A stretch of 64,000 bases of DNA, from positions 558,001 to 622,000 of the forward strand of contig JACKEA010000004.1 of NCBI GenBank assembly GCA_020633235.1. The letters run 5' to 3'. A program made the translations under genes and the position numbers. This DNA comes from Polyangiaceae bacterium (lineage in GTDB: Bacteria; Myxococcota_A; Polyangia; Polyangiales; Polyangiaceae). Shown here piece after piece: positions 16,837-26,006 of this stretch; the stretch's first letter is position 1, and each line of letters begins with the position of its first letter. The notes beneath the pieces were generated by a model. It made no database searches. It saw nothing but the letters and a program-made list of their open reading frames with translations, and was not told where the DNA came from.

Positions 16837-17098
16837 TCAGTCGCAGAGGTGCGGACCGAAGGTCCGCACTCGGATGGCGCGGTGCGACCCGGACAGGGAT
16901 TGCCACACCACCGCGAAGCCGGCGTCACCGGCCGCCATGTCGGCGGTGGTCGGCGCCGTCGCCACGCTTTGGCCAGTCGCCACGTCGAGCGCAGGCAGCT
17001 CGGTGCAGTTCGGCATCGAGCCAAACACCGAGCGACGACAGTAGTCCCACTGTTCACCTGGGTTGACCATCACCGACGCCACTCGGACGAGAACGACT
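16837..17098 (-). pseudogene. 3'-end remnant of a MopE-type lipoprotein gene
   Basis: About 85 codons on the minus strand end at 16837. The reading ends RAIRVRTFGPHLCD and contains AAGDAGFAVVW. This is like the end of the intact lipoprotein at 18803-20401 (AWGDLGTAILW ... VRSWISGPNLCD). No start codon or signal peptide precedes it, and the upstream frame looks random. Most likely the broken tail of a paralogue. The rest of the 596-nt gap up to the HNH gene shows nothing else coding and is less GC-rich than the flanks. Confidence 0.55.
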
Positions 17099-17393
17099 GA
17101 CGACCGCGCCGCCGTTGCGGTGTGTCGGTCGAGGGCGGGCCAACCGGCCAGAAGATCGCAACCATGGATGCGACGCGAGACGAGTGCGAACGGACGACAG
17201 AATTCGACACCGCGAAGACGATTTCGGTTGACGAGACTTTGGACGCTCCGCGCTCTCATTTTGCCGATCTCATTCGGACAGCGTCTGCGAAGCGCACGTG
17301 CGCCCAATGGAGGCGCGTTCGAAACCAAATCGATCTTCGAGGTGCCCGCGTGCTTGAAAGCGCAGCCACAGCGTGCTGAAGAAGGCGAAATTT

Positions 17394-17421
17394 CCCGTGG
17401 TATATCGGCTGAAACCACGGG
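17394..17421 (+). promoter_or_regulatory. Hairpin in the leader of the HNH gene
   Basis: CCCGTGGT (17394-17401) and ACCACGGG (17414-17421) form a perfect 8-bp stem with a 12-nt loop, ending 8 nt before the HNH start codon. No Shine-Dalgarno is obvious outside the stem. It could limit translation of a potentially harmful nuclease, or be a protein-binding site. Confidence 0.45.
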
Positions 17422-17429
17422 GGTTTGTC

Positions 17430-18602
17430 ATGTCATCGTCCAAAACCGTTTCCGTAGAACTGTCTGCCACCGAGCGCACTTCGCTCTCCGCACTTCAAGA
17501 CCTCTCCAATCGTGATCTCTGGTCCAGCGCGGTCGTGGCCAACGCCGGTCGTCGCAAGGCGACCGCGCACTTGGTCGCGCATCTCGCTGAAATCGACCGG
17601 CGTGAGCTCGTGTATGACGAGGGCTATTCCTCCATGTACGACTTCTGCGTGCGCGGCTTGGGGATGAGTGAGGGCACGGCGTATCGGAGCATCGCCGGGG
17701 CGCGGGCCGCGCTCTCGTTTCCGGTGGTGCTTTCGCTGCTCGCCGACGGGAACCTGCACCTTTCCGGGCTTTCGCTCTTGGCTCCGCGGCTCACTCGGGA
17801 GAATCACACTGCGCTTCTGGAAGACGCCGCCGGCAAGACGAGCGCGGGGATTCGCGTGGTGCTCGCGCGCTGGTTCCCGAAGCCGGACGTCCCGGATCAG
17901 GTGAAGCCGCTGCGCACTGGTGGAAAAGGTCCGGCGCCCGGCGTGGAGCCGCTCTCGGAAGGGCGCTTCGAGGTGCATTTCAGCGCTGGCGAGAGCCTGA
18001 AAGCGAAGCTCGAGCACGCCCAGAATCTGATGAGCCACGTGAGCCGGGAGCTGGAGGTCGTGATCGAACGGGCGCTCGACGCGCTGATTCGCCAGCTGGA
18101 GAACAAGCGCTGGGGCGTTACGGACAAGCCGCGCCGCTCGCGCGGGACGAAGCCGGGCGACCCCGGCCATGCGGCCCGGCGCGAGGTGTACGAGCGCGAC
18201 GGCGCCCAGTGCTGCTTCGTGTCGGAGTCCGGTGTGCGCTGCACGGCGAAGGCGTATCTCCAGTACGACCACATCGAAGCCACCGGCATCGGTGGTGGCG
18301 ATGGCGCCTCCAATGGTCGGGTGTTCTGCAGGAGCCACAATTTGAACGCGGCCAAGAAGACCTTCGGCAGGGAGCACGTGGAAGACAAGATTCGCCTTCG
18401 TCAGCGAAGGCGTTCAGACTCCGAAGACGCTGAGGATGCAGAGGCGCGGGAGAAGCAAGACAAGCTCCTCCTGGCCCTCACGAGCCAAGGCTTCAAGAAG
18501 GGCGAAGCCAAGAAGGCAACGGAAAAGCTCGCTCGAGAAGCTCGCACCCTCTCGCTACAAGAGCTGCTGCGTCGTGCCCTGGCGTTGCTCGTTCCGCGAT
18601 AG
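17430..18602 (+). CDS. HNH endonuclease of the DUF222-like multicopy family
   Basis: A 390-residue protein. The N-terminal half (EIDRRELVYDEGYSSMYDFC, GLGMSEGTAYRSIAGARAAL) is the helical domain found with HNH nucleases present in many copies in myxobacterial genomes. The HNH core is at about 279-306 (YDHIEA, N295, and CRSHN at 300-304), with flanking cysteines C261, C271 and C300 for a structural zinc. A C-terminal helical segment (ALTSQGFKKGEAKKATEKLA) resembles a RuvA C-terminal domain. Biological role unknown; some regard such families as selfish or phage-defence elements. It lies between a broken and an intact MopE-type gene in A/T-richer DNA, which suggests mobility. Confidence 0.75.
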   Translation: MSSSKTVSVELSATERTSLSALQDLSNRDLWSSAVVANAGRRKATAHLVAHLAEIDRRELVYDEGYSSMYDFCVRGLGMSEGTAYRSIAGARAALSFPVVLSLLADGNLHLSGLSLLAPRLTRENHTALLEDAAGKTSAGIRVVLARWFPKPDVPDQVKPLRTGGKGPAPGVEPLSEGRFEVHFSAGESLKAKLEHAQNLMSHVSRELEVVIERALDALIRQLENKRWGVTDKPRRSRGTKPGDPGHAARREVYERDGAQCCFVSESGVRCTAKAYLQYDHIEATGIGGGDGASNGRVFCRSHNLNAAKKTFGREHVEDKIRLRQRRRSDSEDAEDAEAREKQDKLLLALTSQGFKKGEAKKATEKLAREARTLSLQELLRRALALLVPR

Positions 18603-18802
18603 GCGAGCACGCGCGGGATACCCGGTGGGAAGAATCTTCGCCGGGCCGAGCTTGTTACAGAGGACCGACTCACGTGAGTACTGGGGTTAACGAGTCTTCC
18701 CCCTAACTTTCCCCGGGAGTTCCCCGAACGCCACAGTCTGCTGGGGCGCGGGCCTCGACGCGGGTCTGGCCGCGTGGTGAACTACGCGGCTCAGGAGGGT
18801 TC
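18603..18802. other. Intergenic stretch before the MopE-type lipoprotein
   Basis: No coding sequence, terminator or repeat was recognised. It ends with an AGGAGG at 18791-18797, which serves the lipoprotein start at 18803. Confidence 0.4.
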
Positions 18803-20401
18803 ATGCGATCTTCGTGGCTTGCGTTGGGCTTGGTGTTGTTTGGGACGGCGAGTTGCTCGTCGGATGAGTTCACGGCGAACGGTGGTGCGGGGGGCAAGAC
18901 CGGCGACGCAGGGGGCGCAGCTGGCGCTGGCGCGAGCGGTGGCGTGAGTGGCAGCGGCGGCACTGGCGGTCTGCCGGCGGACTGCACCGGCGACACCGAG
19001 TGTGACGACAAGGACATGTGCAACGGCAAGGAGACCTGCAACAACGGCAAGTGCCAAAACGGGACCCCTCCGCAGTGCACGAATCCGGATGGCGTGCACT
19101 GCAGCGCGGCGTGCGAACCATCGACGGGTGACTGCATCATCAAGGGCCTAGATGCAGATAGTGATCAGCACTTGGACGCAAAGTGTACGGCCGCAACAAC
19201 GCCAGGCGACGACTGCGACGACACGAACGACAAAGTCTACACCGGCGCAGATGAAGTCTGTGACGGCATTGACAATGACTGCAACGGCAAGGACGAGCTC
19301 GAAGAGGGCACTCCGATGCTGGGCGGGGTGAGCGATCTAGTCGAAGGACAGTTTCCTGCGATCGCGTGGTCGCCGACAGACAAGCACTACGGTGTCGTAT
19401 GGCTAGACCCGTTTGGCGACGGCATAAACTACGCAAGGATCGATCAAAACGGCCAGCTCGACACGTCGTCCAGGAAACAGGTCACGAAGCAGACATCGCG
19501 TCCCCGAATCGCGTGGAGTGGCACAGAATTCGGTGTTTCGTGGATTGACAACGGCCAGGTGATGTTCCGTCGTGTCCTGCCAGACGGGACATTCCCTGAC
19601 GTGGCGAAGGTGGTCAGCGAGTCCTTCAGTGCCGCACCAGACACCTCGGCTGACCTGGCGGGTACGTCCAGCGGGTGGATCGTGGCGTGGTCTGATATCA
19701 CCAGCAACCCCTGGGGTAGGATTCGCGTGCGAGCGATTTCGGCGACGGGCACCCCACAAGATTTCGACCACGAAGTCGGCGACACGGGAGGAAGCAATCG
19801 GGAGCCTGCCATCTCGAGTGGGTTTGCGGGCGTGCTGGTTGCGCGGGAGCGAGGCGCGCTGCAATTCTCGACTTCCATCAAGGCTTTTCGCTTGTCGAGC
19901 GCATTGGCAACCGTGGGGGATGCCGCAGTCTCCGCAGACCCGCTGCCCAACGCTGCCCAGGGCATCCATCCCGCCGCTAGTGCGACAGCTCAAGGCTGGG
20001 CCTTGGCGTGGACCGAAAGCTCTACCTCAGCGGAGTCGATATCTTACGTCGAACTTCTGGCTTCGGGCGCCAAGGCGTGCACTGCTAGCGCCCTTCCGAG
20101 CAACAAGCCGGCAGTAGTTGGCGCGGTGGCTTCGCGCGGTGAGGCAAGGCTAGTGGTGTACGGGCAGAACTCGAATCAGAACGCTACGGTTCACGCCGTC
20201 AGCTTCGATGCGAAATGCCAAGTGCGCTCGCAGGCAAAGCTCGCGGACATCGACAATCCTGGTTGGATCGATTTTGGCGTCCCAGTTGCCGCTTGGGGAG
20301 ATCTTGGAACCGCGATCCTATGGGTGGACGAAACATCGGGCCTTACAATGGTGCGTTCCTGGATCTCCGGACCCAACCTCTGCGACAACCCCGTGCCCTG
20401 A
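18803..20401 (+). CDS. MopE-type metal-binding-motif lipoprotein
   Basis: A 532-residue surface lipoprotein. The lipobox cysteine is C18 (LFGTASCSS), followed by a Gly/Ala linker to about residue 57, a Cys-rich DTECDDKDMCNGKETCNNGK segment, and the putative metal-binding motif of the MopE family at about 115-165 (LDADSDQHLD, GDDCDDTNDKVYTGADEVCD, GIDNDCNGKDE). The remaining 350 residues look like a beta-propeller (repeated W-x-S-P-T-D, SSGWIVAWSD, QGWALAWTE). From about codon 110 onward codon use is clearly more A/T-rich than in the neighbours, suggesting transfer. A 3'-end remnant of a paralogue lies inverted at 16837. Confidence 0.8.
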   Translation: MRSSWLALGLVLFGTASCSSDEFTANGGAGGKTGDAGGAAGAGASGGVSGSGGTGGLPADCTGDTECDDKDMCNGKETCNNGKCQNGTPPQCTNPDGVHCSAACEPSTGDCIIKGLDADSDQHLDAKCTAATTPGDDCDDTNDKVYTGADEVCDGIDNDCNGKDELEEGTPMLGGVSDLVEGQFPAIAWSPTDKHYGVVWLDPFGDGINYARIDQNGQLDTSSRKQVTKQTSRPRIAWSGTEFGVSWIDNGQVMFRRVLPDGTFPDVAKVVSESFSAAPDTSADLAGTSSGWIVAWSDITSNPWGRIRVRAISATGTPQDFDHEVGDTGGSNREPAISSGFAGVLVARERGALQFSTSIKAFRLSSALATVGDAAVSADPLPNAAQGIHPAASATAQGWALAWTESSTSAESISYVELLASGAKACTASALPSNKPAVVGAVASRGEARLVVYGQNSNQNATVHAVSFDAKCQVRSQAKLADIDNPGWIDFGVPVAAWGDLGTAILWVDETSGLTMVRSWISGPNLCDNPVP

Positions 20402-20694
20402 CAAGACGCGCGACCGCGCGCGAGATGAACACGCGGGCGGCGGGCAGGGTTCGCTGGCGAGCGCAGATCTTGTCTTCGACTCGGCTTTTCCGAAGGTCTC
20501 AACCGTGCGTGCGAATTGCGGGCGGCACTTCGTCCACAAATGCGGGTCGCTTCTCCACTCCGACACCTCGCCCACCCTGCCAGCGCGCAAGAAGCTTGCC
20601 GCGCAAGCCGGTTCCACTCTTTTTGCGGCGGACGGCGGTCGCTTCAATTCCACGTCGAACAGCCAAAGGACCAAAGCAGCGGTAGCATCGAGTG
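20402..20694. other. Intergenic stretch between lipoprotein and hypothetical gene
   Basis: About 290 nt without a credible gene. A short GC palindrome, GCGCGACCGCGCGC, follows the lipoprotein stop. A TAGCAT -10-like box at 20683-20688 lies 6 nt before the next start codon. Confidence 0.4.
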
Positions 20695-21759
20695 ATGGAC
20701 GATGAGAGGTCGCTCGAGGTCGTGGTGCCAGGGCTGGTCGCGGCGGACCGCGAAGGGCTCGATCTGACGGTCACCCGTCTCGAAGCGAGTGACGCCAACA
20801 AGCTCTTGCTCGAGGTGGACACCGGCGGTTCCGCGATCCTCGAGCTCGGCGCGGAGGAAGGATTCTTCGTTTTCGCCCATGGCAAAGCGCGCCTGGTTTC
20901 CACCAGCACCGATTCCGGTCGTGCTTTCGTCGACGCCGTCGCGGGCTGGCTGAATCACGAGCCGGACCCTGCGCAGACGGGGGACGAGTCGACCCCGACC
21001 GCCGTCACCACGTGTTCATGGGTTCGACTGGGCACGGGGCAGGACGCTATCGGCACATCGTGGTCGGCCTTCAAGCTGTTCTTCGACCAGGGCGAACTGC
21101 ACGCGGAAGTATTCTTCCGTCTGTCCGAAGACGGACGGCGGGCTCAGTTTCTGGAAAAGTGGTCCGAGTACAGGGAGCGCCTGCTCGCGATATTCGATCG
21201 AGCGTTGGGCGGCGCGCCGGCGCGGCGCTGGCGCGCTCGGTCGAGTCCACGCATCATCGCGCCCGGCCGCCGATCGTTCGGCGAAGAAGACGCGTTCGAA
21301 GCCTGCGTGCCCGAGGGCTGGAACGTGTCGTGGCGACAGGAGGGCCACTGGCGCATCGCCGACGCGAACGATGAAATGATGATCGAGATGTCCTGCTTGC
21401 ATCTTCCGCCGTTGCCGCCGGAGGCTCCCGACGTCCCGGCGCGGCTCCGCGACCTCATCGACGGCAGCGAGCATCGTGCGGAAGCGTCTCCAATCGTGAC
21501 GTTTATGCGAGGCGAGACGACGATCTCGTGGAGCGAGTACGCGTTCCTTTCCAAAGACACGAAACGCCCAGAAGCAGCGAAAAGGCCCGCGCGCGGTCGC
21601 TGGTTGATCGCCGCCAACCGCTGGGTTCAGGTGCTCATCACGGCGTGCTGGTGGGAAGCGGACATCGCCGAAGCGGAGCAGGCATGGACCAGCGTCGTCG
21701 ACAGCCTGCACCTGGCCGGACGAATCTCGGAGCGATTGCAGCCGAAGGGATCGGCCTGA
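20695..21759 (+). CDS. Hypothetical cytoplasmic protein
   Basis: A 354-residue soluble protein with no signal peptide or membrane segment. The first 160 residues are acidic (MDDERSLEVVVPGLVAADRE ...). The second half has EACVPEGWNVSWRQEGHWRI and MIEMSCLHLPPLPPEAPDVP. No family recognised. ATG at 20695 is preferred to the GTG one codon upstream because it falls 6 nt after a TAGCAT -10 box, a leaderless layout seen elsewhere here. Convergent with hcrB, 7 nt apart. Confidence 0.6.
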   Translation: MDDERSLEVVVPGLVAADREGLDLTVTRLEASDANKLLLEVDTGGSAILELGAEEGFFVFAHGKARLVSTSTDSGRAFVDAVAGWLNHEPDPAQTGDESTPTAVTTCSWVRLGTGQDAIGTSWSAFKLFFDQGELHAEVFFRLSEDGRRAQFLEKWSEYRERLLAIFDRALGGAPARRWRARSSPRIIAPGRRSFGEEDAFEACVPEGWNVSWRQEGHWRIADANDEMMIEMSCLHLPPLPPEAPDVPARLRDLIDGSEHRAEASPIVTFMRGETTISWSEYAFLSKDTKRPEAAKRPARGRWLIAANRWVQVLITACWWEADIAEAEQAWTSVVDSLHLAGRISERLQPKGSA

Positions 21760-21766
21760 CGGGCTC

Positions 21767-22762
21767 TCAGCTCACCGCGGCCTTCAGCGTGCGCCGCACG
21801 AACACGGGCACCATCTCGCGGCGGTAGTCTTCGTCGCCGGGGACGTTCGGCATGGGGTGACACTGCTTGAACGCGTGCTCCGCGAGGCGCGCCGTCGCCT
21901 CCGTGAAGCTCCGCTCTCCCGGCTTTGCGCCGCGCAGCGTGTCCGCCGCCCCTTTGACGCGCACCGGGCGCGCCGCGAGCGCCACGATGACGACGTCCGC
22001 GTCGCGGACGCTGCCGCGTTCCACGTCGACCCGCGTGGCCACGCCGAGCTCGGGAAAATCGATGGCCGCGCGATTCCGGAGCTTGCCGTACGCGCCGCGA
22101 TGGCCCGCGGCCTGCGGCGGGATGCGGATCTCCGTCAAGAGCTCGCTGGGCGCGGCGTGCTTGTTCCACACCCCGTCGCTCTTCCACAAGTCGTCCACGA
22201 GGAGCTCGCGCCGCCCCGACATGCCCTCGAAAATCAGGCGAGCCCCGAGCGTCATCAAGGCGGGCGCCGTATCGTTGCTGGCCGCGGCGACGCACTTGCG
22301 ACCGCCGGCGACCACGTGGCACACGGTTCCGTCCTTCTTGAGACAGAAGCCGAGGCTCTTCCGCCAGAAGTACGTCTGGTTGTAGTAGCGGCAGCGGGTG
22401 TCGAGCATCACGTTGCCGCCCGCGGTGCCCATGCGCCGGAGTTGCGGCCCGGACACCACGCCGGCGGCTTGTGCCAAAGCGGGCGCGTGGGCGATGACGT
22501 CGGCGTGCGCTGCGAGCTGATCCAGCCGCGCCATGGCGCCGATGCGGAGCGTGCCGTCGGCTTCGCGTTGGATGGCGCCGAGCCCTGCCACGCGTTCGAG
22601 GCTCACCAGCAGCTTGGGCTCGAACAGGCGATGCTTCAGGTTGGGCAGCAAGTCCGTGCCACCGGCGACGATCATCGCTTCGCCCTCGTGGGCGGACAGC
22701 AGCGCTACGGCGTCCGCCACGCTTTCGGGCAGGGCGACCTGGAACTTGGGCAACCGCAGCAC
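21767..22762 (-). CDS. hcrB: 4-Hydroxybenzoyl-CoA reductase, FAD and [4Fe-4S] subunit
   Basis: The 331-residue beta subunit of a xanthine-oxidase-family enzyme. FAD-binding motifs are VAGGTDLLPNLK (32-43) and GTAGGNVML (112-120). Between them and the C-terminal domain sits an insertion with C124, C140, C148 and C157. The 16-8-9 spacing equals that of the [4Fe-4S] ligands known for the Thauera enzyme (C122/C138/C146/C155, from memory). That cluster is found in 4-hydroxybenzoyl-CoA reductases and not in ordinary xanthine dehydrogenases; it passes low-potential electrons towards molybdenum. The GTG start shares one base with the hcrA stop (TAGTG). Confidence 0.9.
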   Translation of the reverse strand: MLRLPKFQVALPESVADAVALLSAHEGEAMIVAGGTDLLPNLKHRLFEPKLLVSLERVAGLGAIQREADGTLRIGAMARLDQLAAHADVIAHAPALAQAAGVVSGPQLRRMGTAGGNVMLDTRCRYYNQTYFWRKSLGFCLKKDGTVCHVVAGGRKCVAAASNDTAPALMTLGARLIFEGMSGRRELLVDDLWKSDGVWNKHAAPSELLTEIRIPPQAAGHRGAYGKLRNRAAIDFPELGVATRVDVERGSVRDADVVIVALAARPVRVKGAADTLRGAKPGERSFTEATARLAEHAFKQCHPMPNVPGDEDYRREMVPVFVRRTLKAAVS

Positions 22763-25095
22763 TACTCGGCTCCTTTGGCGAGCTCACGCTGTTGGGCGCT
22801 GTCGCGCAGAGCCCGGAGCACCTTGGCTGCCGTGAGCGGTAGCTCGCGCAGGCGAATGCCCACGGCGTCGAACACCGCGTTGGCGATGGCGGGGATCGCG
22901 GGATGCAGCGGACCTTCGCCGGCTTCCTTGGCGCCGTAGGGTCCTTCCGGATCCACGCTCTCCACGATGATGGCGCTGAGGTCCGGCACATCCAGAGACG
23001 TGGGAATGGGGTAGTCCAGGAGCGAGGGGCCGGCGTGCAGCCCGCGGCCGTCCACCCGATGGTGCTCGAGCACGGCTTCCGCCGCGCCCATGTAGGCGCT
23101 GCCCTCCATTTGCCCGGCGACCAGCATGGGGTTGATGGCGCGGCCGCAGTCGTGGGCCACCCAGATGCGCTCGGGAATGATGCGTCCGGTCTCGACATCC
23201 ACCGTGACCTCGGCCACGTGTGCCGTGAAGGAGTACGCGGGTGACGCGCCGATGGTCCCGCCACGGTAGTCGCCACCGAGCTTGGGCGTGTTGTAAGAGC
23301 CGGTGGCGCCCAGCGTGTCGAAGCGCGCTTCCGCCAGCTCGAAGGCCTGACGCGTGGTCATGCTCTCGCTGCCGTCGGTCACCTCGCCCAGACGCATCAC
23401 GATGCGCTCGGCCGGAACCTGCCACTTCTCCGCCACGGCTTGGGCGATCTGCTGGCGCAGCTTGCGGCAGGCGTCGATGGTCGCGTTGCCCACCATGAAG
23501 GTGACGCGACTCGAGTAGGCGCCCAGATCCACCGGGCACAGATCCGTGTCCGCTGCGATCACGCGAACGTCCTCCGGCACCAGGCCGAGCTCTTCCGCCA
23601 CCAGGTAGCGCACCACGGAGCTCGAGCCCTGGCCGATGTCGTTGCCCCCGGTGAAGACCATGACCAGCCCGGAGCGATCCACCTTGAGCTGGATGCCCGC
23701 TTGCGGCATCTCGTTCGGGTACACCGGGTAGTTGGTTCCGGTGATGTACATGGAGCCCGCCACGCCCAGGCCGCGGCCGAACGGAAGACGACCGCGGCGC
23801 TCTCTCCAGTTGCTGGCCTTCTCCACCGCAGCCAAGCACTCCGCGAAGCCGCTTGAGGTAATGCGCTGCCCGTTCACCGTGGTGGTGAAGGCGCCCTGGT
23901 AGTTCTTGCGACGGATCTCGATGGGATCCATGCCCAGGGCTTCGGCGATTTCGTCCAGCTGCACCTCGAAGGCGAAGCGCGGCTGCACCGAGCCGTGCCC
24001 GCGCTTGGGACCGCAGGGCGGCTTGTTGGTGAACACGCGCGTGGAATCGAAGCGATACGATGGAAAGTCGTACGGCCCCGTGAGCAGCTGCCCCGAGTAG
24101 TACGTGGTGACCAGGCCGAAGGAGCTGTACGCGCCGCCGTCGATCAGGATTCGCGCGTCCACGCCGGTGATGCGCCCATCTTTCTTGGCGCCGGAGCGGT
24201 AGCGCATGCGCATGGGGTGGCGGCCGCGGTGGGCGTAGAACACTTCTTCCCGCGTCCACAGCATCTTCACCGGGCGGCCGGTGATCATCGCCAGCTTGGA
24301 GACGCAGAACTCGAGGGAGAAGGGGTCGCTCTTGCCGCCGAAGGCGCCTCCGAGACACGGTTGGATCACGCGGATGCGCGCTTGCGGCCAGGCGAGCACC
24401 TTGGAGAGCTCCCGCTGCACGTAATGCGTGATCTGCGTGGAGCTCCACAGCGTGAGCACGCCTTCGCCATCCATGCGTGCCACGGCGCAGTGGGGCTCGA
24501 TGGCGGCGTGAGTCGTGCCCTGGAAGTAGTACTCGTTCTCCACCACCACGTCGGCGCTCGAGAGGGAGTCTTCGATGTCGCCGAACTCCAGGAGCACGTG
24601 CTTGCTGACGTTGCTCTTGCGCTCCTCGTGAATGCGCGGCTCGGCGTTCTTGGCGGAATCCTCTGGATCCAGGAACGCGTGCAGCGGCTCGTACTCCACG
24701 TCGATGAGATCCAGGGCATCGATGGCCGTGTCTTCGTCCACCGCGGCGACGGCCGCCACCGGGTCGCCGATGAAACGCACCTTGTCCACGGCCAGCGCGT
24801 TCTCGTCCGGCGTCCAGGGGATCACGCCGTACTTCACCGGTAGATCTTGCCCGGTGATCACGGCGTGCACGCCGGGCAAGGCCGCGGCCCGCGAGGTATC
24901 GATGCGCTTGATCTTCGCGTGCGCCACCGTGCTCCGGAGCAGCTTGGCGTGCAGCATGCCGGGCAGTTGGATGTCGTCCGCGTAGATCGCCGCACCGGTC
25001 GCCTTCTGGTGACCATCGACCTTGCGGTGGGGTTTGCCCACGACGGAGAACTCGCCATACGGCGGCTCGGTGCCGTGGTTGTCTCGCGCTGACAT
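22762..25095 (-). CDS. hcrA: 4-Hydroxybenzoyl-CoA reductase, molybdenum subunit
   Basis: The 777-residue catalytic subunit. It binds molybdopterin-cytosine dinucleotide and reductively removes the para-hydroxyl of 4-hydroxybenzoyl-CoA to give benzoyl-CoA. Aldehyde oxidase/xanthine dehydrogenase motifs run in order: FSVVGKPHRKVDGHQKATG at the N-terminus, LGGAFGGKSDPF for the cofactor, CGPKRGHGSVQP, GGNDIGQGSSSV, and near the end YGAKEAGEGP with the catalytic glutamate. About 769 residues in Thauera (recalled). ATG at 25095 is chosen because AAGGAG lies 9 nt upstream; the upstream ATG at 25128 overlaps the TATCAT -10 box. hcrC lies 5 kb away rather than adjacent. Confidence 0.88.
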   Translation of the reverse strand: MSARDNHGTEPPYGEFSVVGKPHRKVDGHQKATGAAIYADDIQLPGMLHAKLLRSTVAHAKIKRIDTSRAAALPGVHAVITGQDLPVKYGVIPWTPDENALAVDKVRFIGDPVAAVAAVDEDTAIDALDLIDVEYEPLHAFLDPEDSAKNAEPRIHEERKSNVSKHVLLEFGDIEDSLSSADVVVENEYYFQGTTHAAIEPHCAVARMDGEGVLTLWSSTQITHYVQRELSKVLAWPQARIRVIQPCLGGAFGGKSDPFSLEFCVSKLAMITGRPVKMLWTREEVFYAHRGRHPMRMRYRSGAKKDGRITGVDARILIDGGAYSSFGLVTTYYSGQLLTGPYDFPSYRFDSTRVFTNKPPCGPKRGHGSVQPRFAFEVQLDEIAEALGMDPIEIRRKNYQGAFTTTVNGQRITSSGFAECLAAVEKASNWRERRGRLPFGRGLGVAGSMYITGTNYPVYPNEMPQAGIQLKVDRSGLVMVFTGGNDIGQGSSSVVRYLVAEELGLVPEDVRVIAADTDLCPVDLGAYSSRVTFMVGNATIDACRKLRQQIAQAVAEKWQVPAERIVMRLGEVTDGSESMTTRQAFELAEARFDTLGATGSYNTPKLGGDYRGGTIGASPAYSFTAHVAEVTVDVETGRIIPERIWVAHDCGRAINPMLVAGQMEGSAYMGAAEAVLEHHRVDGRGLHAGPSLLDYPIPTSLDVPDLSAIIVESVDPEGPYGAKEAGEGPLHPAIPAIANAVFDAVGIRLRELPLTAAKVLRALRDSAQQRELAKGAE

Positions 25096-25126
25096 TGCCT
25101 CGGGCTCCTTCGCGTGACCGAAGGTC

Positions 25127-25155
25127 ATGATAGCGGCGGGCCGTGGCAGGGTCGA
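25127..25155 (-). promoter_or_regulatory. Probable hcrA promoter
   Basis: On the minus strand a TATCAT -10 box (25127-25132) lies 17 nt after a TCGACC -35-like hexamer (25150-25155). The context GCCGCTATCAT is identical at hcrC (30865-30875), which suggests the two loci are expressed together. Confidence 0.45.
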
Positions 25156-25369
25156 CCCGTGCGGCGGACCGGGCAAATTGTCGCACCCTTGCTTGTGCAA
25201 GGCTCCCGAAGTGGCGTGTGAACCACCAGCTCGAGTGAAATTTCCTCCGCGTGGTGATAGTGGTCAGCCCCCGTCGATTCTCGAAGACGACTCTCGGCGA
25301 TCGCGTGCTAAACGCACCCCCCGAAGCCGGCGAATCGACGGCCGGAACAAGCTCATTCCCGGAGGTCTC

Positions 25370-25798
25370 ATGTCCAAGCTCGTCACCGCGTTCGTAGCCG
25401 GAGCCATCGCTTGCTCGGCGCTAGCGATCGGATGCTCCAAGTCCGAGAACAAGACGGAGAGCAGCAGCTCCACGGCCGCCACGACGACCGCCGCTGCCAC
25501 GCCCGACGATCCGGCTGCCGAAGCCAAGAAGTACTTCGACACGACGTGCGTGGTTTGCCACGGCAAGGATGGCAAGGGTGACGGGCCCGGCGCGGCCGCG
25601 CTCAACCCCAAGCCGCGTAACTACACCGACGTGAAATGGCAGGAGGAGGTCAAGGACGAAGAGCTCCGAAAGGCCATCCTCGAAGGTGGCGCTGCGGTCG
25701 GCAAGAGCGCGGCCATGCCGCCGAACCCTCAGCTCAAGAGCAAGCCCAAGGTGGTGGACGAGCTGGTGAAGATCGTTCGCGGCTTCAAGGGCAAGTGA
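25370..25798 (+). CDS. Lipid-anchored c-type cytochrome
   Basis: A 142-residue lipoprotein. The lipobox is ALAIGCSK (C22), followed by a Ser/Thr/Ala linker and a single class I cytochrome c domain with C60-V-V-C-H64. The likely axial ligand is M116 (SAAMPP). It carries electrons at the outer face of the membrane or in the periplasm. GGAGG precedes the ATG by 5 nt. It is divergent from hcrA, with a 274-nt gap, and followed by a clear terminator. A link to the reductase is possible, but its potential would be too high to donate electrons to it. Confidence 0.8.
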   Translation: MSKLVTAFVAGAIACSALAIGCSKSENKTESSSSTAATTTAAATPDDPAAEAKKYFDTTCVVCHGKDGKGDGPGAAALNPKPRNYTDVKWQEEVKDEELRKAILEGGAAVGKSAAMPPNPQLKSKPKVVDELVKIVRGFKGK

Positions 25799-25832
25799 GC
25801 CCGACGCTCAGGCGTTCCTGAGCTCGATAGCG

Positions 25833-25880
25833 ATCAGGAAGCGCGCTCTCCAGTGAGGGCCGCTTCCTGATTTTGTTTGT
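25833..25880 (+). terminator. Rho-independent terminator after the cytochrome gene
   Basis: ATCAGGAAGCG (25833-25843) pairs perfectly with CGCTTCCTGAT (25861-25871), followed by the T-rich tail TTTGTTTG. A smaller stem, GCTCAGG-CGTT-CCTGAGC, precedes it at 25806-25823. Confidence 0.75.
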
Positions 25881-26006
25881 GCGGCGCGGAACCACTTGTG
25901 GCGCCGGCACCCCAGACGCCGACACCTTTGAGGCGTTGACGCCACAAGCACCATCACACAAGTCCTTGCGCCTCGTGTGGTACGGAGGTTGCTGCCGCGG
26001 CGCAAG

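Noticed and set aside
16837..17418. A complete 193-residue protein gene on the minus strand
   Set aside because: Only the last about 85 residues resemble a real protein; the upstream part has no signal peptide, so it was called a remnant.
21767..25095. Ordinary xanthine dehydrogenase or aldehyde oxidase
   Set aside because: The [4Fe-4S] loop in the FAD subunit and the benzoyl-CoA genes nearby favour 4-hydroxybenzoyl-CoA reductase.
22784..25186. 800-codon minus-strand frame overlapping hcrA
   Set aside because: Arg/Gly/Ala-rich composition without domains; hcrA in the next frame has the full catalytic sequence.
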